Part shown: one piece after another, positions 46,765 through 55,159 of the stretch
Layout of the letters: every line of letters begins with the position of its first letter
Numbering within the stretch: the first letter of the stretch is position 1
Assembly (NCBI GenBank): GCA_001552765.1
Contig: KQ959474.1
Span: forward strand, 161,818-225,817
Direction of reading: 5' to 3'
Source of the DNA: Bacteroidales bacterium KA00344
GTDB taxonomy: Bacteria; Bacteroidota; Bacteroidia; Bacteroidales; Bacteroidaceae
DNA length: 64,000 nucleotides
Made by a program: the position numbers and the translations under genes
Notes under the pieces: generated by a model
Databases searched by the model: none
Seen by the model: only the letters and a program-made list of their open reading frames with translations
Told to the model about the DNA's origin: nothing

Positions 46765-47448
46765 TTAACTAATATCAATACCGGTCAGTCGCTCGATAGA
46801 AGGAATGTTTATTTTACCACGACTTAGCTCAATCAGACCTCTTGTGGCCATTGCATTTAGTGTTTCCGAGATATGTAACCTACTGTCATTGAGTTCTTCT
46901 GCCAGACGCTCCATCTTTATTTTAAAGATTTTATGTCCTGCCGGATGCACACAATGTGATAGGAAAAAGCGAACAATACGTTGTTCCGGATTTTGCGGAA
47001 CACTGGCCCATATCGGTCTTTTTTGCTTTTGAAGAGCCGTTGAAATCGTGTTGAGGAGGTTTAGTCGGAATATGAGCGACACATCGGTAAGGCGCAGGAT
47101 TTCATTTTTATTAATGCAGATTAGGTTGCACATTGTCATGGCTGTTACAGTGGAGCTGTACCGCTGTGTTAATCCGAATGTCCTTTCCGGCTGTAATGTG
47201 CATGGGGCCTTAAGGTATTCATACACCACATACCCTTTATCATCGGCATGAGATGACAGTTCTATCTCTCCACTCACAAGCAGAAGAAGTTGTCCGCTTT
47301 TTTCATCTTCTCTGACAATGATATGTCCACTTTCAGCCTTTAAAAAATCAAACTTGGTTTGAGTGACGATTCCTTTCAGTTCTTCTTTACTCATTCCTAC
47401 AAAGAGTGGGAGAGTAATGAGCTTTTTATAAAGTCTGAAATTCTCCAT
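46765..47448 (-). CDS. Crp/Fnr family transcriptional regulator
   Basis: 227 residues. N-terminal cyclic-nucleotide-type beta-barrel (about 10-130: VREDEKSGQLLLLVSGEIELS) and a C-terminal winged helix (about 150-220) with MERLAEELNDSRLHISETLNAM and RGLIELSRGKINIP. No cysteine cluster for an Fe-S centre is visible in the N-terminus, so an oxygen-sensing role is not supported. It lies 17 bp upstream of the ApbE gene end on the same strand and is convergent with nothing. Ligand and targets unknown. Confidence 0.9.
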   Translation of the reverse strand: MENFRLYKKLITLPLFVGMSKEELKGIVTQTKFDFLKAESGHIIVREDEKSGQLLLLVSGEIELSSHADDKGYVVYEYLKAPCTLQPERTFGLTQRYSSTVTAMTMCNLICINKNEILRLTDVSLIFRLNLLNTISTALQKQKRPIWASVPQNPEQRIVRFFLSHCVHPAGHKIFKIKMERLAEELNDSRLHISETLNAMATRGLIELSRGKINIPSIERLTGIDIS

Positions 47449-47465
47449 ATTATGCTTTTCGGTAT

Positions 47466-48485
47466 TTACTCAACAATCTTTTCTTTCATAGAGGGAGAAT
47501 ACCATATCTTATTATTACCCAGACCGTCAGCATATATGATATAAACCATCAGTTCCGGGTGCTTTTTCAGAATTTCCTTCGTTTTGTCCAGCCCCATGAC
47601 CATAAACGACGTGGCATACGCGTCAGCCACAGCACAACGATCGGCCAACACCGTTGCTGAAAGTATGCTGTGCTGCACCGGGTAACCGGTTTTGGGGTCT
47701 ATGGTGTGAGCATATTTCTTTCCGTTTTTGTAATAGAAATTTCTATAATTCCCGCTTGTTGCCATTGCCTTGTTGGTGACATTTAATATGGTTTGCAGCT
47801 CTTGGTCCTGTTTTAGGGAATCGTCCACGGGCTTTGTAACTCCAATTTTCCATGGGAGTCTCTTTTCACTGATACCGCTTGATACAATTTCACCCCCAAT
47901 CTCCACTATAAAATTCCTTATGCCTTCTTTTTTCAGATAATCCGCTACAACATCTACACCATACCCTTTGGCTATAGCAGAACAATCGAGCATCATTCGC
48001 GGATCCTTCTTAATGATTTTCCCACCTTTCAATTCCACCTTGTCATATCCTACAAAGGCTTTCAATGAATCTATCACGTGTTTGGTGGGCGGCGTCCCTT
48101 CTTTAAATCCAAACCCCCATACATTCACCATCGGTGCTACGGTTATATCGAAAGCTCCATCGGTGTCTTTGGAGATATTTTGGGCCAAATTGAATATATT
48201 AATAAACATATCATTCAATTCTACCGGCCTGTTCTCGTTTACTTTCGATATAATTGAGTTTTTGTTGAAGGTAGATAGTGCATCATCTACCTTTTGCATC
48301 TCTGCTTCTATGTTCTTTTGTAGATTGCGGTCATGTTGATAAGTCACATGATACACTGTGCCAAAGATAAAGCCTTCATCGTGTTGATAAGGCATATTTC
48401 GCTGCTGTCTGATGATGACTACAGTACCTATAACGAGTAAGGCAAGAAAAGCCACTTGCCATATACGCTTCTTTTTATTTTCCAT
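47466..48485 (-). CDS. apbE: FAD:protein FMN transferase (ApbE family)
   Basis: 339 residues. N-terminal transmembrane or signal segment (about 8-24), then the ApbE domain: FDITVAPMVNVWGFG, DCSAIAKGYGVDVVADYL, VEIGGEIVSSG and HTIDPKTGYPVQHSILSATV. ApbE transfers FMN to proteins such as Rnf/Nqr subunits in the periplasm. It lies directly after a DUF6048 gene (1-bp gap). No nqr or rnf genes are in the window, so its client is not identified. Confidence 0.93.
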   Translation of the reverse strand: MENKKKRIWQVAFLALLVIGTVVIIRQQRNMPYQHDEGFIFGTVYHVTYQHDRNLQKNIEAEMQKVDDALSTFNKNSIISKVNENRPVELNDMFINIFNLAQNISKDTDGAFDITVAPMVNVWGFGFKEGTPPTKHVIDSLKAFVGYDKVELKGGKIIKKDPRMMLDCSAIAKGYGVDVVADYLKKEGIRNFIVEIGGEIVSSGISEKRLPWKIGVTKPVDDSLKQDQELQTILNVTNKAMATSGNYRNFYYKNGKKYAHTIDPKTGYPVQHSILSATVLADRCAVADAYATSFMVMGLDKTKEILKKHPELMVYIIYADGLGNNKIWYSPSMKEKIVE

Positions 48486-48486
48486 G

Positions 48487-49203
48487 TCAGAATTCTAAAA
48501 TAACGTCAAATGTTCCGGTAATCAGGCTTGAGCCTTGTTTGCCAAAGCCGGGAACATACCACACATTTCCCAAATCTCCATTGTCGTATTTCAACCGACG
48601 TTTATACCTTACGCTCCAGCCTAAGTGCAGCGGTCCCCATATCTTGGCATCAACACCGGCCAGCAGCTCTGCCCAATGACAGTTTGCTTTGATGTTATGG
48701 CCCACAAAGGGAGTTGTGCCACCCCAAACGGGGTCTGTCAAATCAGCGTGTTCAACGTTGAATTTAAAACTGGTATAGGCATATCGTATTCCTATTAACA
48801 CACGATAGATGTCGTGTTTGTTTTTCATGATGTTGAAATCCATACCTATTTTACCATACGGTGCAGAGGTGTTATACGAAGTTTGCGTTATAATATCGGT
48901 ATGGTCGGCCTTCCCAAGTCCCAATTCTATGACGGGAAAATATTTATCCTTAAGATTTACACGCACACCGGCTTCGTATTGCCCATAATCAGACACCATT
49001 TTCTGTACCAACCCTACCATGTCAGCTTTGACCTGAAAGCCGCGAAAAAGAGGTATCGAGTCGTCCACACTATTGGCGTATATCTTTTCTTGCGTATTGT
49101 TTTGTGGTTTCTGCGCCGAGACATCAGGTGTTATCGTGAGAAGCAAGAGGCTAAAAACGATATTCCTTAAAATAGATGTAGAAATGCTGCTGCGAAATAT
49201 CAT
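48487..49203 (-). CDS. DUF6048 family outer membrane protein
   Basis: 238 residues. Signal peptide (about 1-31, ending PDVSAQ), then alternating amphipathic strands with many aromatic and glycine residues (LKDKYFPVIELGLGKAD, APYGKIGMDFNI, HLGWSVRYKRRLKY) and a C-terminal Phe (VILEF), as in small beta-barrel outer-membrane proteins. Matches DUF6048. The 5' end overlaps the upstream DUF6452 gene by 53 nt in another frame. Pair with DUF6452 is conserved in Bacteroidales as far as I recall. Function unknown. Confidence 0.82.
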   Translation of the reverse strand: MIFRSSISTSILRNIVFSLLLLTITPDVSAQKPQNNTQEKIYANSVDDSIPLFRGFQVKADMVGLVQKMVSDYGQYEAGVRVNLKDKYFPVIELGLGKADHTDIITQTSYNTSAPYGKIGMDFNIMKNKHDIYRVLIGIRYAYTSFKFNVEHADLTDPVWGGTTPFVGHNIKANCHWAELLAGVDAKIWGPLHLGWSVRYKRRLKYDNGDLGNVWYVPGFGKQGSSLITGTFDVILEF

Positions 49204-49636
49204 AGGTCACTTCCTTTTTGTTGATAACAATGGAATCGATAGCATTATGTGTGCAACTGACTCCCGTAATGGTGTGAAAATAGTTAAGCCCACAGTCCAC
49301 CGATTCGAAATGCGGGTGATTGGTCTTTTCAATGCAAACCGTATCTATGAGTGTGTTGGTTTGAAAATAGAGTGTATCTACGTCCAGACCGTAGCTCATA
49401 GGCAGATAAAAGCTATCTGTATTCACTTGCCGGTTAATCAGAATCGAGTCAGACCCGTCTTGCCGTGTGGTAGATATGGTAAGCATGTCGGGTAGGGTTG
49501 TCACCTTCCCCATAAGTTTGTAATTGGCGTATACCGTGTTGTTCAGCGGACAATCTACACTTGAACACGCGGCTAATATCAGAATTGTGAATAGCATACT
49601 GATATGAAGCCAACTGAATTTCCTTTGTTTTTTCAT
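49151..49636 (-). CDS. DUF6452 family lipoprotein
   Basis: 161 residues. Lipobox ILAACSS with Cys24, then SVDCPLNNTVYANYKL and a beta-rich domain ending in QQHFYIYFKEYRF. Matches DUF6452. It overlaps the start of the DUF6048 gene by 53 nt and follows the glycosyltransferase gene by 1 bp. Probably an outer-membrane lipoprotein partner of the DUF6048 barrel (inference). Confidence 0.8.
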   Translation of the reverse strand: MKKQRKFSWLHISMLFTILILAACSSVDCPLNNTVYANYKLMGKVTTLPDMLTISTTRQDGSDSILINRQVNTDSFYLPMSYGLDVDTLYFQTNTLIDTVCIEKTNHPHFESVDCGLNYFHTITGVSCTHNAIDSIVINKKEVTYDISQQHFYIYFKEYRF

Positions 49637-49637
49637 A

Positions 49638-50591
49638 TTAGTCGATGGTCTTCTCTATCTGGTAGTCGTTGCGGTTGGGGTTTTGTCTACTTAGGAGGTC
49701 GCCGAGAAAACCGGCCAAGAAAAATTGGGAACCTAATATCAAAGCGGTCAAGGCTATATAGAATGAGGCATGGTCTGCCAAAAGGTCGCCATAATTTCCG
49801 TTGCATAAATTAATGATTTTATCAATGCAAAGCCAACATAGTGCAACAAATCCAATCAGAAAGACAAAACTGCCAATCAAACCGAAAACGTGCATGGGTT
49901 TCTTTCCAAAATTTGTAAGAAACCAAAGTGTGAGCAAATCAAGGTAGCCGTTGAAAAATCTGTTGATACCGAATTTAGACTTCCCATATTTTCGCGCTTG
50001 GTGATGTACAACTTTCTCCCCAATTTTGGTAAATCCGGCATTCTTGGCCAAGTAGGGAATATAGCGATGCATCTCTCCATAGACCTCTATGTTCTTCACT
50101 ACCTCATTGTTGTAGGCCTTCAATCCACAGTTGAAATCGTGCAGATTGTCAATACCGGAGATTTTACGGGCAGTAGCATTGAAAAGCTTGGTAGGAATTG
50201 TTTTCGACAACGGGTCGTATCGTTTCTGCTTATATCCGGAAACGAGGTCATACTTTTCTTCCGCAATCATCCGATACAGCTCCGGGATTTCGTCCGGTGA
50301 GTCTTGCAAATCAGCATCCATCGTGATTACAACATCTCCTTTAGCCTTCTTAAAACCACAAAAGAGAGCAGGGCTTTTTCCATAGTTTCGTCGAAACATG
50401 ATTCCCCTAACATTCTCATCTTTCTTAGACAAATCTTCTATCACCTTCCAGGAACGATCGGTAGACCCGTCGTTGATAAATATAATCTCGTAGGTGAAAT
50501 GATTGACGTCCATCACCCGCTTGATCCATGCATGGAGTTCGGGGAGTGATTCTTCCTCATTATAGAGAGGTATTACAACAGATATATCCAT
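49638..50591 (-). CDS. Family 2 glycosyltransferase (DPM1/GtrB-like)
   Basis: 317 residues. N-terminal GT2 domain: VVIPLYNEEESLPELH, EIIFINDGSTDRSW and the DXD-type VVITMDADLQDSPDEI near residue 88. C-terminal half has two transmembrane helices (about 235-257 and 270-295). Such enzymes transfer sugar to polyprenyl phosphate, giving donors for envelope glycans. It lies 22 bp after the DUF4199 gene on the same strand and 1 bp before DUF6452. Sugar is unknown. Confidence 0.92.
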   Translation of the reverse strand: MDISVVIPLYNEEESLPELHAWIKRVMDVNHFTYEIIFINDGSTDRSWKVIEDLSKKDENVRGIMFRRNYGKSPALFCGFKKAKGDVVITMDADLQDSPDEIPELYRMIAEEKYDLVSGYKQKRYDPLSKTIPTKLFNATARKISGIDNLHDFNCGLKAYNNEVVKNIEVYGEMHRYIPYLAKNAGFTKIGEKVVHHQARKYGKSKFGINRFFNGYLDLLTLWFLTNFGKKPMHVFGLIGSFVFLIGFVALCWLCIDKIINLCNGNYGDLLADHASFYIALTALILGSQFFLAGFLGDLLSRQNPNRNDYQIEKTID

Positions 50592-50613
50592 AGTTTCGCT
50601 GAGGTTTCTTGTT

Positions 50614-51150
50614 TTAATTTAGGGCTTTCTTCTTTTTACAAAAAAGTGCAATAGGGAGGCTCAAGATGCTGCCTATAAATATATTTTGCATCATAAATAA
50701 GAAAGCAAGTTGTATGGGAGACATCATCCCGAAAGAACTGATCCCTTCCTGCATATATTGAACGGCTTGTGTGCCTCTGTCGCCGCCGGCCTTATAGGCT
50801 TCCTGCACTATTTCCATATTATGATTCAGCATCGATAACATTGCGCCATGATCGAAGTATTTGAAAAATACATATTGAAATATCGCAAATATCAAAGAAG
50901 CATAGAAAACAGTGTACCACGAGAAAGCAAATCCCCGTTTGAAAGAGATGTTTCCCTGCAGTGCATATTGACGAAAATCGACAAGCCGCCAACCTATAAA
51001 GAAAGGGGTAGATATGGCCAACAGATTTCCCCATGAGGAGGAAGGAGTATAGACCATAAGCAGGAAACTCGCAATCCATAACAGCGCGAGAAATACGCCC
51101 TCCTGACGGGCAAAAGCCTTGACTTGTACAAGTGCAACTACATTTATCAT
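50614..51150 (-). CDS. DUF4199 family membrane protein
   Basis: 178 residues with four hydrophobic segments (about 18-34, 42-52, 70-95 and 145-170), as in DUF4199 proteins. Adjacent to a GT2 glycosyltransferase, which is a common pairing in Bacteroidales, so a role in glycolipid export or synthesis is possible but not shown. A -7 box lies so close to the ATG that the transcript would have a leader of only a few nucleotides. Confidence 0.8.
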   Translation of the reverse strand: MINVVALVQVKAFARQEGVFLALLWIASFLLMVYTPSSSWGNLLAISTPFFIGWRLVDFRQYALQGNISFKRGFAFSWYTVFYASLIFAIFQYVFFKYFDHGAMLSMLNHNMEIVQEAYKAGGDRGTQAVQYMQEGISSFGMMSPIQLAFLFMMQNIFIGSILSLPIALFCKKKKALN

Positions 51151-51158
51151 ATTGTGTG

Positions 51159-51166
51159 CAAAGTTA
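51159..51166 (-). promoter_or_regulatory. -7 box (TAACTTTG) upstream of the DUF4199 gene
   Basis: Exact minus-strand match only 9 bp before the ATG at 51150, so transcription would begin within a few bases of the start codon. A -33 TTG is not evident. Confidence 0.35.
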
Positions 51167-51273
51167 CGTATTTTAAATGTAATTTGACGAAGCCCCTATC
51201 TCTACTTTTCAAAAATTATGTTAAATACGTGGCGGTTTTGTACGTCACATTTCCCTATTCACATAGAAAGTGT

Positions 51274-51281
51274 TACCTTTG
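51274..51281 (+). promoter_or_regulatory. -7 box (TACCTTTG) upstream of the SRP RNA
   Basis: Exact TAnnTTTG match about 34 bp before the SRP RNA; no -33 TTG at standard spacing. A small hairpin (51293-51309, ACACCG/CGGTGT) lies between the box and the RNA. Confidence 0.45.
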
Positions 51282-51314
51282 CACGCACAAAAACACCGAA
51301 GTACGGTGTACACA

Positions 51315-51412
51315 TGGGCAAGTCTCTTACGGTCAGCTCCCTCGGAATCCCCCAGGATGGGAACATAGCAAGGGTACTTGGTTGTAGCGACGCGATAAGA
51401 ATAGCTTGCCCA
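51315..51412 (+). ncRNA. ffs: Signal recognition particle RNA (4.5S type)
   Basis: About 98 nt. The ends pair as TGGGCAAG (51315-51322) with CTTGCCCA (51405-51412). The apical part has the conserved SRP helix 8 features: GTCAGCTCCC on the 5' side, CCCCCAGG, a hairpin ATG-GGAA-CAT with a GGAA tetraloop, then AGCAAGGGTA. These are the Ffh-binding signature. The short bacterial type without an Alu domain is what Bacteroidales have. It is followed 3 bp later by tRNA-Thr. Open frames crossing this region are shadows. Confidence 0.85.
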
Positions 51413-51415
51413 CCT

Positions 51416-51489
51416 GCCTCTTTAGCTCAGTTGGCCAGAGCACGTGATTTGTAATCTCGGGGTCGTTGGTTCGAATCCGACAAGAGGCT
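51416..51489 (+). tRNA. tRNA-Thr (anticodon TGT)
   Basis: 74 nt. Acceptor GCCTCTT pairs with AAGAGGC, D-arm TTAGCTCAGTTGG, anticodon loop ATTTGTAAT with TGT (reads ACA/ACG), and T-loop GTTCGAATC. CCA is not encoded. Starts 3 bp after the SRP RNA, so both are likely cut from one transcript. Confidence 0.96.
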
Positions 51490-51509
51490 CTAAGATAGGA
51501 AAAGCATAC

Positions 51510-51542
51510 GCAGGCATTGATCATATTCAATGCCTGCTTTTG
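51510..51542 (+). terminator. Terminator after SRP RNA-tRNA-Thr
   Basis: GCAGGCATTGA (51510-51520) pairs with TCAATGCCTGC (51527-51537) around a 6-nt loop and is followed by TTTTGTTAT, 20 bp after the tRNA. Confidence 0.88.
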
Positions 51543-52140
51543 TTATATGTCGGAGAAGTTTTCCTCGCTTCATACGCTTCAGCTTCCTATTAAACGATTT
51601 TGATATTTGTATTTTTATTTACAAACATACGTTTATGCTTGGCGTATTTAAAAAGAGCTTTACTTTCGTTGGAAATATGCGAAATTTAAGCAAGTTGGTA
51701 ATTGGCTGATAGTCAATGTGTTTTAAAAAGACGGCTTAATGCCTATGCTATTGCCATTTACGATTGGATATTAAATGGCAGTGTGATAAAGGCTTAACCG
51801 GCATACGAATAGGCTCTTTCCGCGCGATGATTAAAGCTCTCTCGCACTGCGATTAAGGCCTTGTCATAGAATGAGGACGCTCAAAATGAAATATTCAGGT
51901 TACTTACTTGGCGTGCGAACTGATAATGGAGAGGAAAACATAGTCCTTTTTGATCTGGATGGTCCTAAAATAATTGTTAAATAAGTGGCAAATTAGTTTT
52001 ACATATATAGCAAAGAATGTAGGAGAGAATTCTATTTAAAATCGGAGATGTATAGATGCTTTGCAACAGCATTGATAAATTGCCGGTTTCTTACAAAAGC
52101 AATCATACGATTTTCTTTCTAAATCTTTAACAAAGGGATG
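51543..52140. other. Intergenic region between tRNA-Thr and rarA
   Basis: About 600 bp. Holds repeat copy C (about 51640-51990). No gene or other RNA was seen. Confidence 0.5.
51640..51990 (+). repeat. Dispersed intergenic repeat, copy C
   Basis: TACTTTCGTTGGAAATATGC near 51661-51680 forms the 5' block, followed by a diverged GGCTGATAGTCA (51704-51715), anchor GATTGGATATTAAATGGCAG (51762-51781), degenerate units starting at about 51778, 51801, 51824 and 51844, and the 3' block ACATAGTCCTTTTTGATC with CTGGATG ending near 51961. It is more diverged than copies A and B. Confidence 0.65.
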
Positions 52141-52171
52141 TTTGTTATTTGTGCTTATTTTATTAAATTTG
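52141..52171 (+). promoter_or_regulatory. Promoter of rarA
   Basis: TTTG (52141-52144) and TAAATTTG (52164-52171) with a 19-nt spacer, 8 bp before the ATG at 52180. This close placement means a very short leader. Confidence 0.6.
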
Positions 52172-52179
52172 CATATATA

Positions 52180-53454
52180 ATGAGTAAACCGTTAGCAGAA
52201 AGAATGCGTCCGACGACGCTCGATGATTATATAGGCCAGGAACACGTTGTTGGTAAAGATGCCGTGTTGCGCAAAATGATAGAGGCCGGCCATATTTCAT
52301 CTTTCCTACTCTGGGGGCCTCCGGGGGTGGGGAAAACCACTTTGGCACAGATTATCGCGAGTATGCTAAAAGTGCCGTTTTTCACATTGAGTGCGGTGAC
52401 AAGTGGTGTGAAAGACGTGAGAGAGGTGATAGAGCGCGCTAAGCAAGGTCGTTTTTTTCATTCAGAATCACCCATTTTGTTTATAGACGAAATACATCGT
52501 TTTTCTAAATCACAGCAAGACTCTCTGCTGGGCGCAGTAGAAAAAGGCATCGTTACGCTTATCGGAGCTACAACGGAAAACCCTTCATTCGAAGTCATCC
52601 GTCCTCTGTTGTCGAGATGTCAACTCTATGTGTTGAAGCCACTGGAGAAAGACGATTTAATGAAAATCTTGAAACGTGCTATTACCGAAGATGCAGAATT
52701 GAAGCAAAAAAACATCAAAATCGAGGAGACCGATGCCATGATGCGGTATAGTGGGGGAGATGCACGTAAGTTGCTCAATATATTAGACATGGTCGTAAAG
52801 ACAAGCACGTCAGACGATATTCGGGTGACTAATCAATTGGTAGAAAATCTTCTTCAAACCAATCCTTTGGCTTATGACAAGGATGGAGAGATGCACTATG
52901 ACATCATATCGGCATTCATCAAGAGCATCAGAGGCTCGGACCCCGATGCTGCTCTGTATTGGATGGCGAGAATGATAGAGGGGGGCGAGGACCCGCAATT
53001 CATAGCCCGGAGATTGATTATAAGTGCTGCAGAAGACATAGGACTAGCCAATCCCAATGCGTTGCTGTTGGCTAATGCTGCCTTTGATGCAGTGATGAAG
53101 ATAGGATGGCCCGAAGGGCGTATTCCTCTGGCAGAAGCAACGGTATATCTGGCCACAAGTGCCAAAAGCAATTCGGCCTATAAAGGCATTGACGCAGCCC
53201 TTGCGGAAGTGAGAGGGAGCGGAAACCAACCGGTGCCGCTACATCTGCGCAATGCGCCAACAAAATTGATGAAGAGCCTAAACTATAGCGATGGCTATAA
53301 GTATCCACACGACTTTACCGGAAACTTCACGGTGCAGCAATATCTTCCTGATGAAATTGCGGATAAACGTTTTTGGTATGCTCAACATTCCCCGGCAGAG
53401 GATAAACTTTATCAACGGATGGTAAGCTGTTGGGGCGAACGGTATAAAAAATAA
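52180..53454 (+). CDS. rarA: Replication-associated recombination protein A (RarA/MgsA)
   Basis: 424 residues; a clamp-loader-like AAA+ ATPase acting at stalled forks. Start PLAERMRPTTLDDYIGQEH, Walker A GPPGVGKT at residues 46-53, Walker B ILFIDEIHRF, sensor 1 GATTENPSFEV, and the C-terminal tetramerisation region with GGEDPQFIARRLIISAAEDIG. ATG at 52180 is used since the promoter overlaps the upstream codons. Followed 35 bp later by the dehydrogenase gene. Confidence 0.95.
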   Translation: MSKPLAERMRPTTLDDYIGQEHVVGKDAVLRKMIEAGHISSFLLWGPPGVGKTTLAQIIASMLKVPFFTLSAVTSGVKDVREVIERAKQGRFFHSESPILFIDEIHRFSKSQQDSLLGAVEKGIVTLIGATTENPSFEVIRPLLSRCQLYVLKPLEKDDLMKILKRAITEDAELKQKNIKIEETDAMMRYSGGDARKLLNILDMVVKTSTSDDIRVTNQLVENLLQTNPLAYDKDGEMHYDIISAFIKSIRGSDPDAALYWMARMIEGGEDPQFIARRLIISAAEDIGLANPNALLLANAAFDAVMKIGWPEGRIPLAEATVYLATSAKSNSAYKGIDAALAEVRGSGNQPVPLHLRNAPTKLMKSLNYSDGYKYPHDFTGNFTVQQYLPDEIADKRFWYAQHSPAEDKLYQRMVSCWGERYKK

Positions 53455-53489
53455 TTTTTCACGATCTAAAGAAAAACAAAAAGAATAAT

Positions 53490-54440
53490 ATGAAAATAGT
53501 AGTATTGGATGGCTATTCGGCAAATCCGGGCGATCTTTCCTGGGATGCTTTAAAGGAGCTTGGAGATTTAACGGTATATCCGCGTACTTCAACAAAACAA
53601 ATTGTGGAGTGTTCGAAAGAGGCCGACATCATTCTCTTGAATAAAGTGAAGATAACTAAGGAGGTTATCGAAAAACTTCCGAAACTGAAATATATTGGAA
53701 TTTTAGCTACAGGGTATAATATTGTTGATACAGCTTATGCTCGCGAACGTGGTATTGTGGTGTCTAACATCCCTGCCTACAGTACGGACAGCGTGGTGCA
53801 GATGACCTTTGCCCACATTCTCAATATTACAAATCAGGTGGGGCACTATGCCGAACTGGTGAGAAACAATCGCTGGAGCAGCAGTAAAGATTTCTGTTTC
53901 TGGGATACTCCTCTGACGGAACTTTCGGGTAAGACTATGGGTATTGTCGGATTGGGCAACATTGGTATGCGTGTTGCAACCATAGCCAGACAATTCGGGA
54001 TGGACGTGTTTGCCCTGACTTCTAAAGAATCGGCAAATTTGCCATCCGGTATTCAGAAGACTACACTAAACGGACTTTTAAGCATTGCAGATATATTGTC
54101 TCTCCACTGTCCCCTCAATCAGAATACAAATCAGTTGATCAATGCCGAGCGGCTGGCTATGATGAAACCGGGCTCTATCTTGATCAATACCGGGCGTGGC
54201 CAGTTGGTAGACGAGGAGGCAGTGGCCCATGCACTGGCTACAGGGCGGCTTTCGGGATATGGAGCTGACGTGATGGCCATAGAGCCGCCGTCGAAAGACA
54301 ATCCGCTGCTCAAGCAACCTCATGCCTTTTTTACCCCACATATTGCTTGGGCGTCTAAAGAAGCGCGTACCCGCTTGATAAGTGTTGCCATCGAAAATGT
54401 TAAAGCCTTTATAGAGGGGCGCCCACAAAACATCGTATAA
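53490..54440 (+). CDS. D-2-hydroxyacid dehydrogenase (glycerate dehydrogenase-like)
   Basis: 316 residues. NAD-binding Rossmann motif GLGNIG near residue 155, the catalytic Arg in NTGRGQLVDEEAV, a downstream Glu near 264 and the catalytic His in FTPHIAWASKEAR. The N-terminus MKIVVLDGYSANPGDLSWDA is that of hydroxypyruvate/glycerate dehydrogenase-like Bacteroidales proteins. Substrate not fixed. The stop TAA shares one base with the ATG of the next gene. Confidence 0.92.
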   Translation: MKIVVLDGYSANPGDLSWDALKELGDLTVYPRTSTKQIVECSKEADIILLNKVKITKEVIEKLPKLKYIGILATGYNIVDTAYARERGIVVSNIPAYSTDSVVQMTFAHILNITNQVGHYAELVRNNRWSSSKDFCFWDTPLTELSGKTMGIVGLGNIGMRVATIARQFGMDVFALTSKESANLPSGIQKTTLNGLLSIADILSLHCPLNQNTNQLINAERLAMMKPGSILINTGRGQLVDEEAVAHALATGRLSGYGADVMAIEPPSKDNPLLKQPHAFFTPHIAWASKEARTRLISVAIENVKAFIEGRPQNIV

Positions 54441-55075
54441 TGTTTTATTCAGATCTGGGTTTTGTACATACGGTTCAGGTAATACTCGAAATTCTTGGTA
54501 CGCTGGCCTTTGCACTGTCAGGAATCAGACACGCAGCCGCCAAACATTATGATTGGTTTGGCGGTTTTGTGTGTGGAATTGCAGTGGCTATAGGTGGTGG
54601 AACGTTGCGTGATGTGATGCTTGGAGTGACACCGTTTTGGATGACATCTCCGCTATATATAATATGTACAATGCTGGCCCAACTCATCGTCATCGTGTTT
54701 GCAAACTCCATGAAACGATTGGACAACGCATGGCTGGTGTTTGACACGCTGGGGCTGGCATTCTTTACTATTGCGGGTATTCAGAAGACGCTGGCGTGTG
54801 GACATCCTTTTTGGATAGCTATTGTCATGGGGTGCATGACCGGTGTCGCCGGAGGGGTGATACGCGACGTGTTGCTTAATCGAACACCCGTTATATTCCA
54901 GAAGGAGATTTATGCAATGGCCAGTATTGCCGGTGGCCTGTTGTATTGGTTGATGATGGAAATTGGGATAAATGTAGCGATAACCGTCGTGGCTTCGTTC
55001 ATTCTTGTTTTGCTGATACGCTTCCTCGCACTTAAATATCATATCTCCCTTCCGGTTTTGAAAAGTGACGAATAA
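54440..55075 (+). CDS. Trimeric intracellular cation channel family protein (UPF0126/YicG)
   Basis: 211 residues with about seven hydrophobic segments arranged as two repeated halves. Each half has the GGGTLRDVMLG and AGGVIRDVLLN motif of the TRIC/UPF0126 family, near residues 53-63 and 136-146. Probably a small cation or glycine-related channel in the inner membrane. Overlaps the dehydrogenase stop by one base (TAATG), so translation is coupled. Confidence 0.9.
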   Translation: MFYSDLGFVHTVQVILEILGTLAFALSGIRHAAAKHYDWFGGFVCGIAVAIGGGTLRDVMLGVTPFWMTSPLYIICTMLAQLIVIVFANSMKRLDNAWLVFDTLGLAFFTIAGIQKTLACGHPFWIAIVMGCMTGVAGGVIRDVLLNRTPVIFQKEIYAMASIAGGLLYWLMMEIGINVAITVVASFILVLLIRFLALKYHISLPVLKSDE

Positions 55076-55092
55076 GAAAATCGGATGTCTGT

Positions 55093-55123
55093 TTTGGCAA
55101 ATCATAAATTTTTAGTAATTTTG
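55093..55123 (+). promoter_or_regulatory. Promoter of pheT
   Basis: TTTG (55093-55096) and TAATTTTG (55116-55123) with a 19-nt spacer, 36 bp before the ATG. Confidence 0.7.
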
Positions 55124-55159
55124 CTTTTAATTTTGACGAGATAAAATTCTTTCTATATT

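Noticed and set aside
51124..51454. Two plus-strand open frames of 78-87 codons across the SRP RNA
   Set aside because: They run through the SRP RNA and into the tRNA; the RNA structure explains the sequence better.
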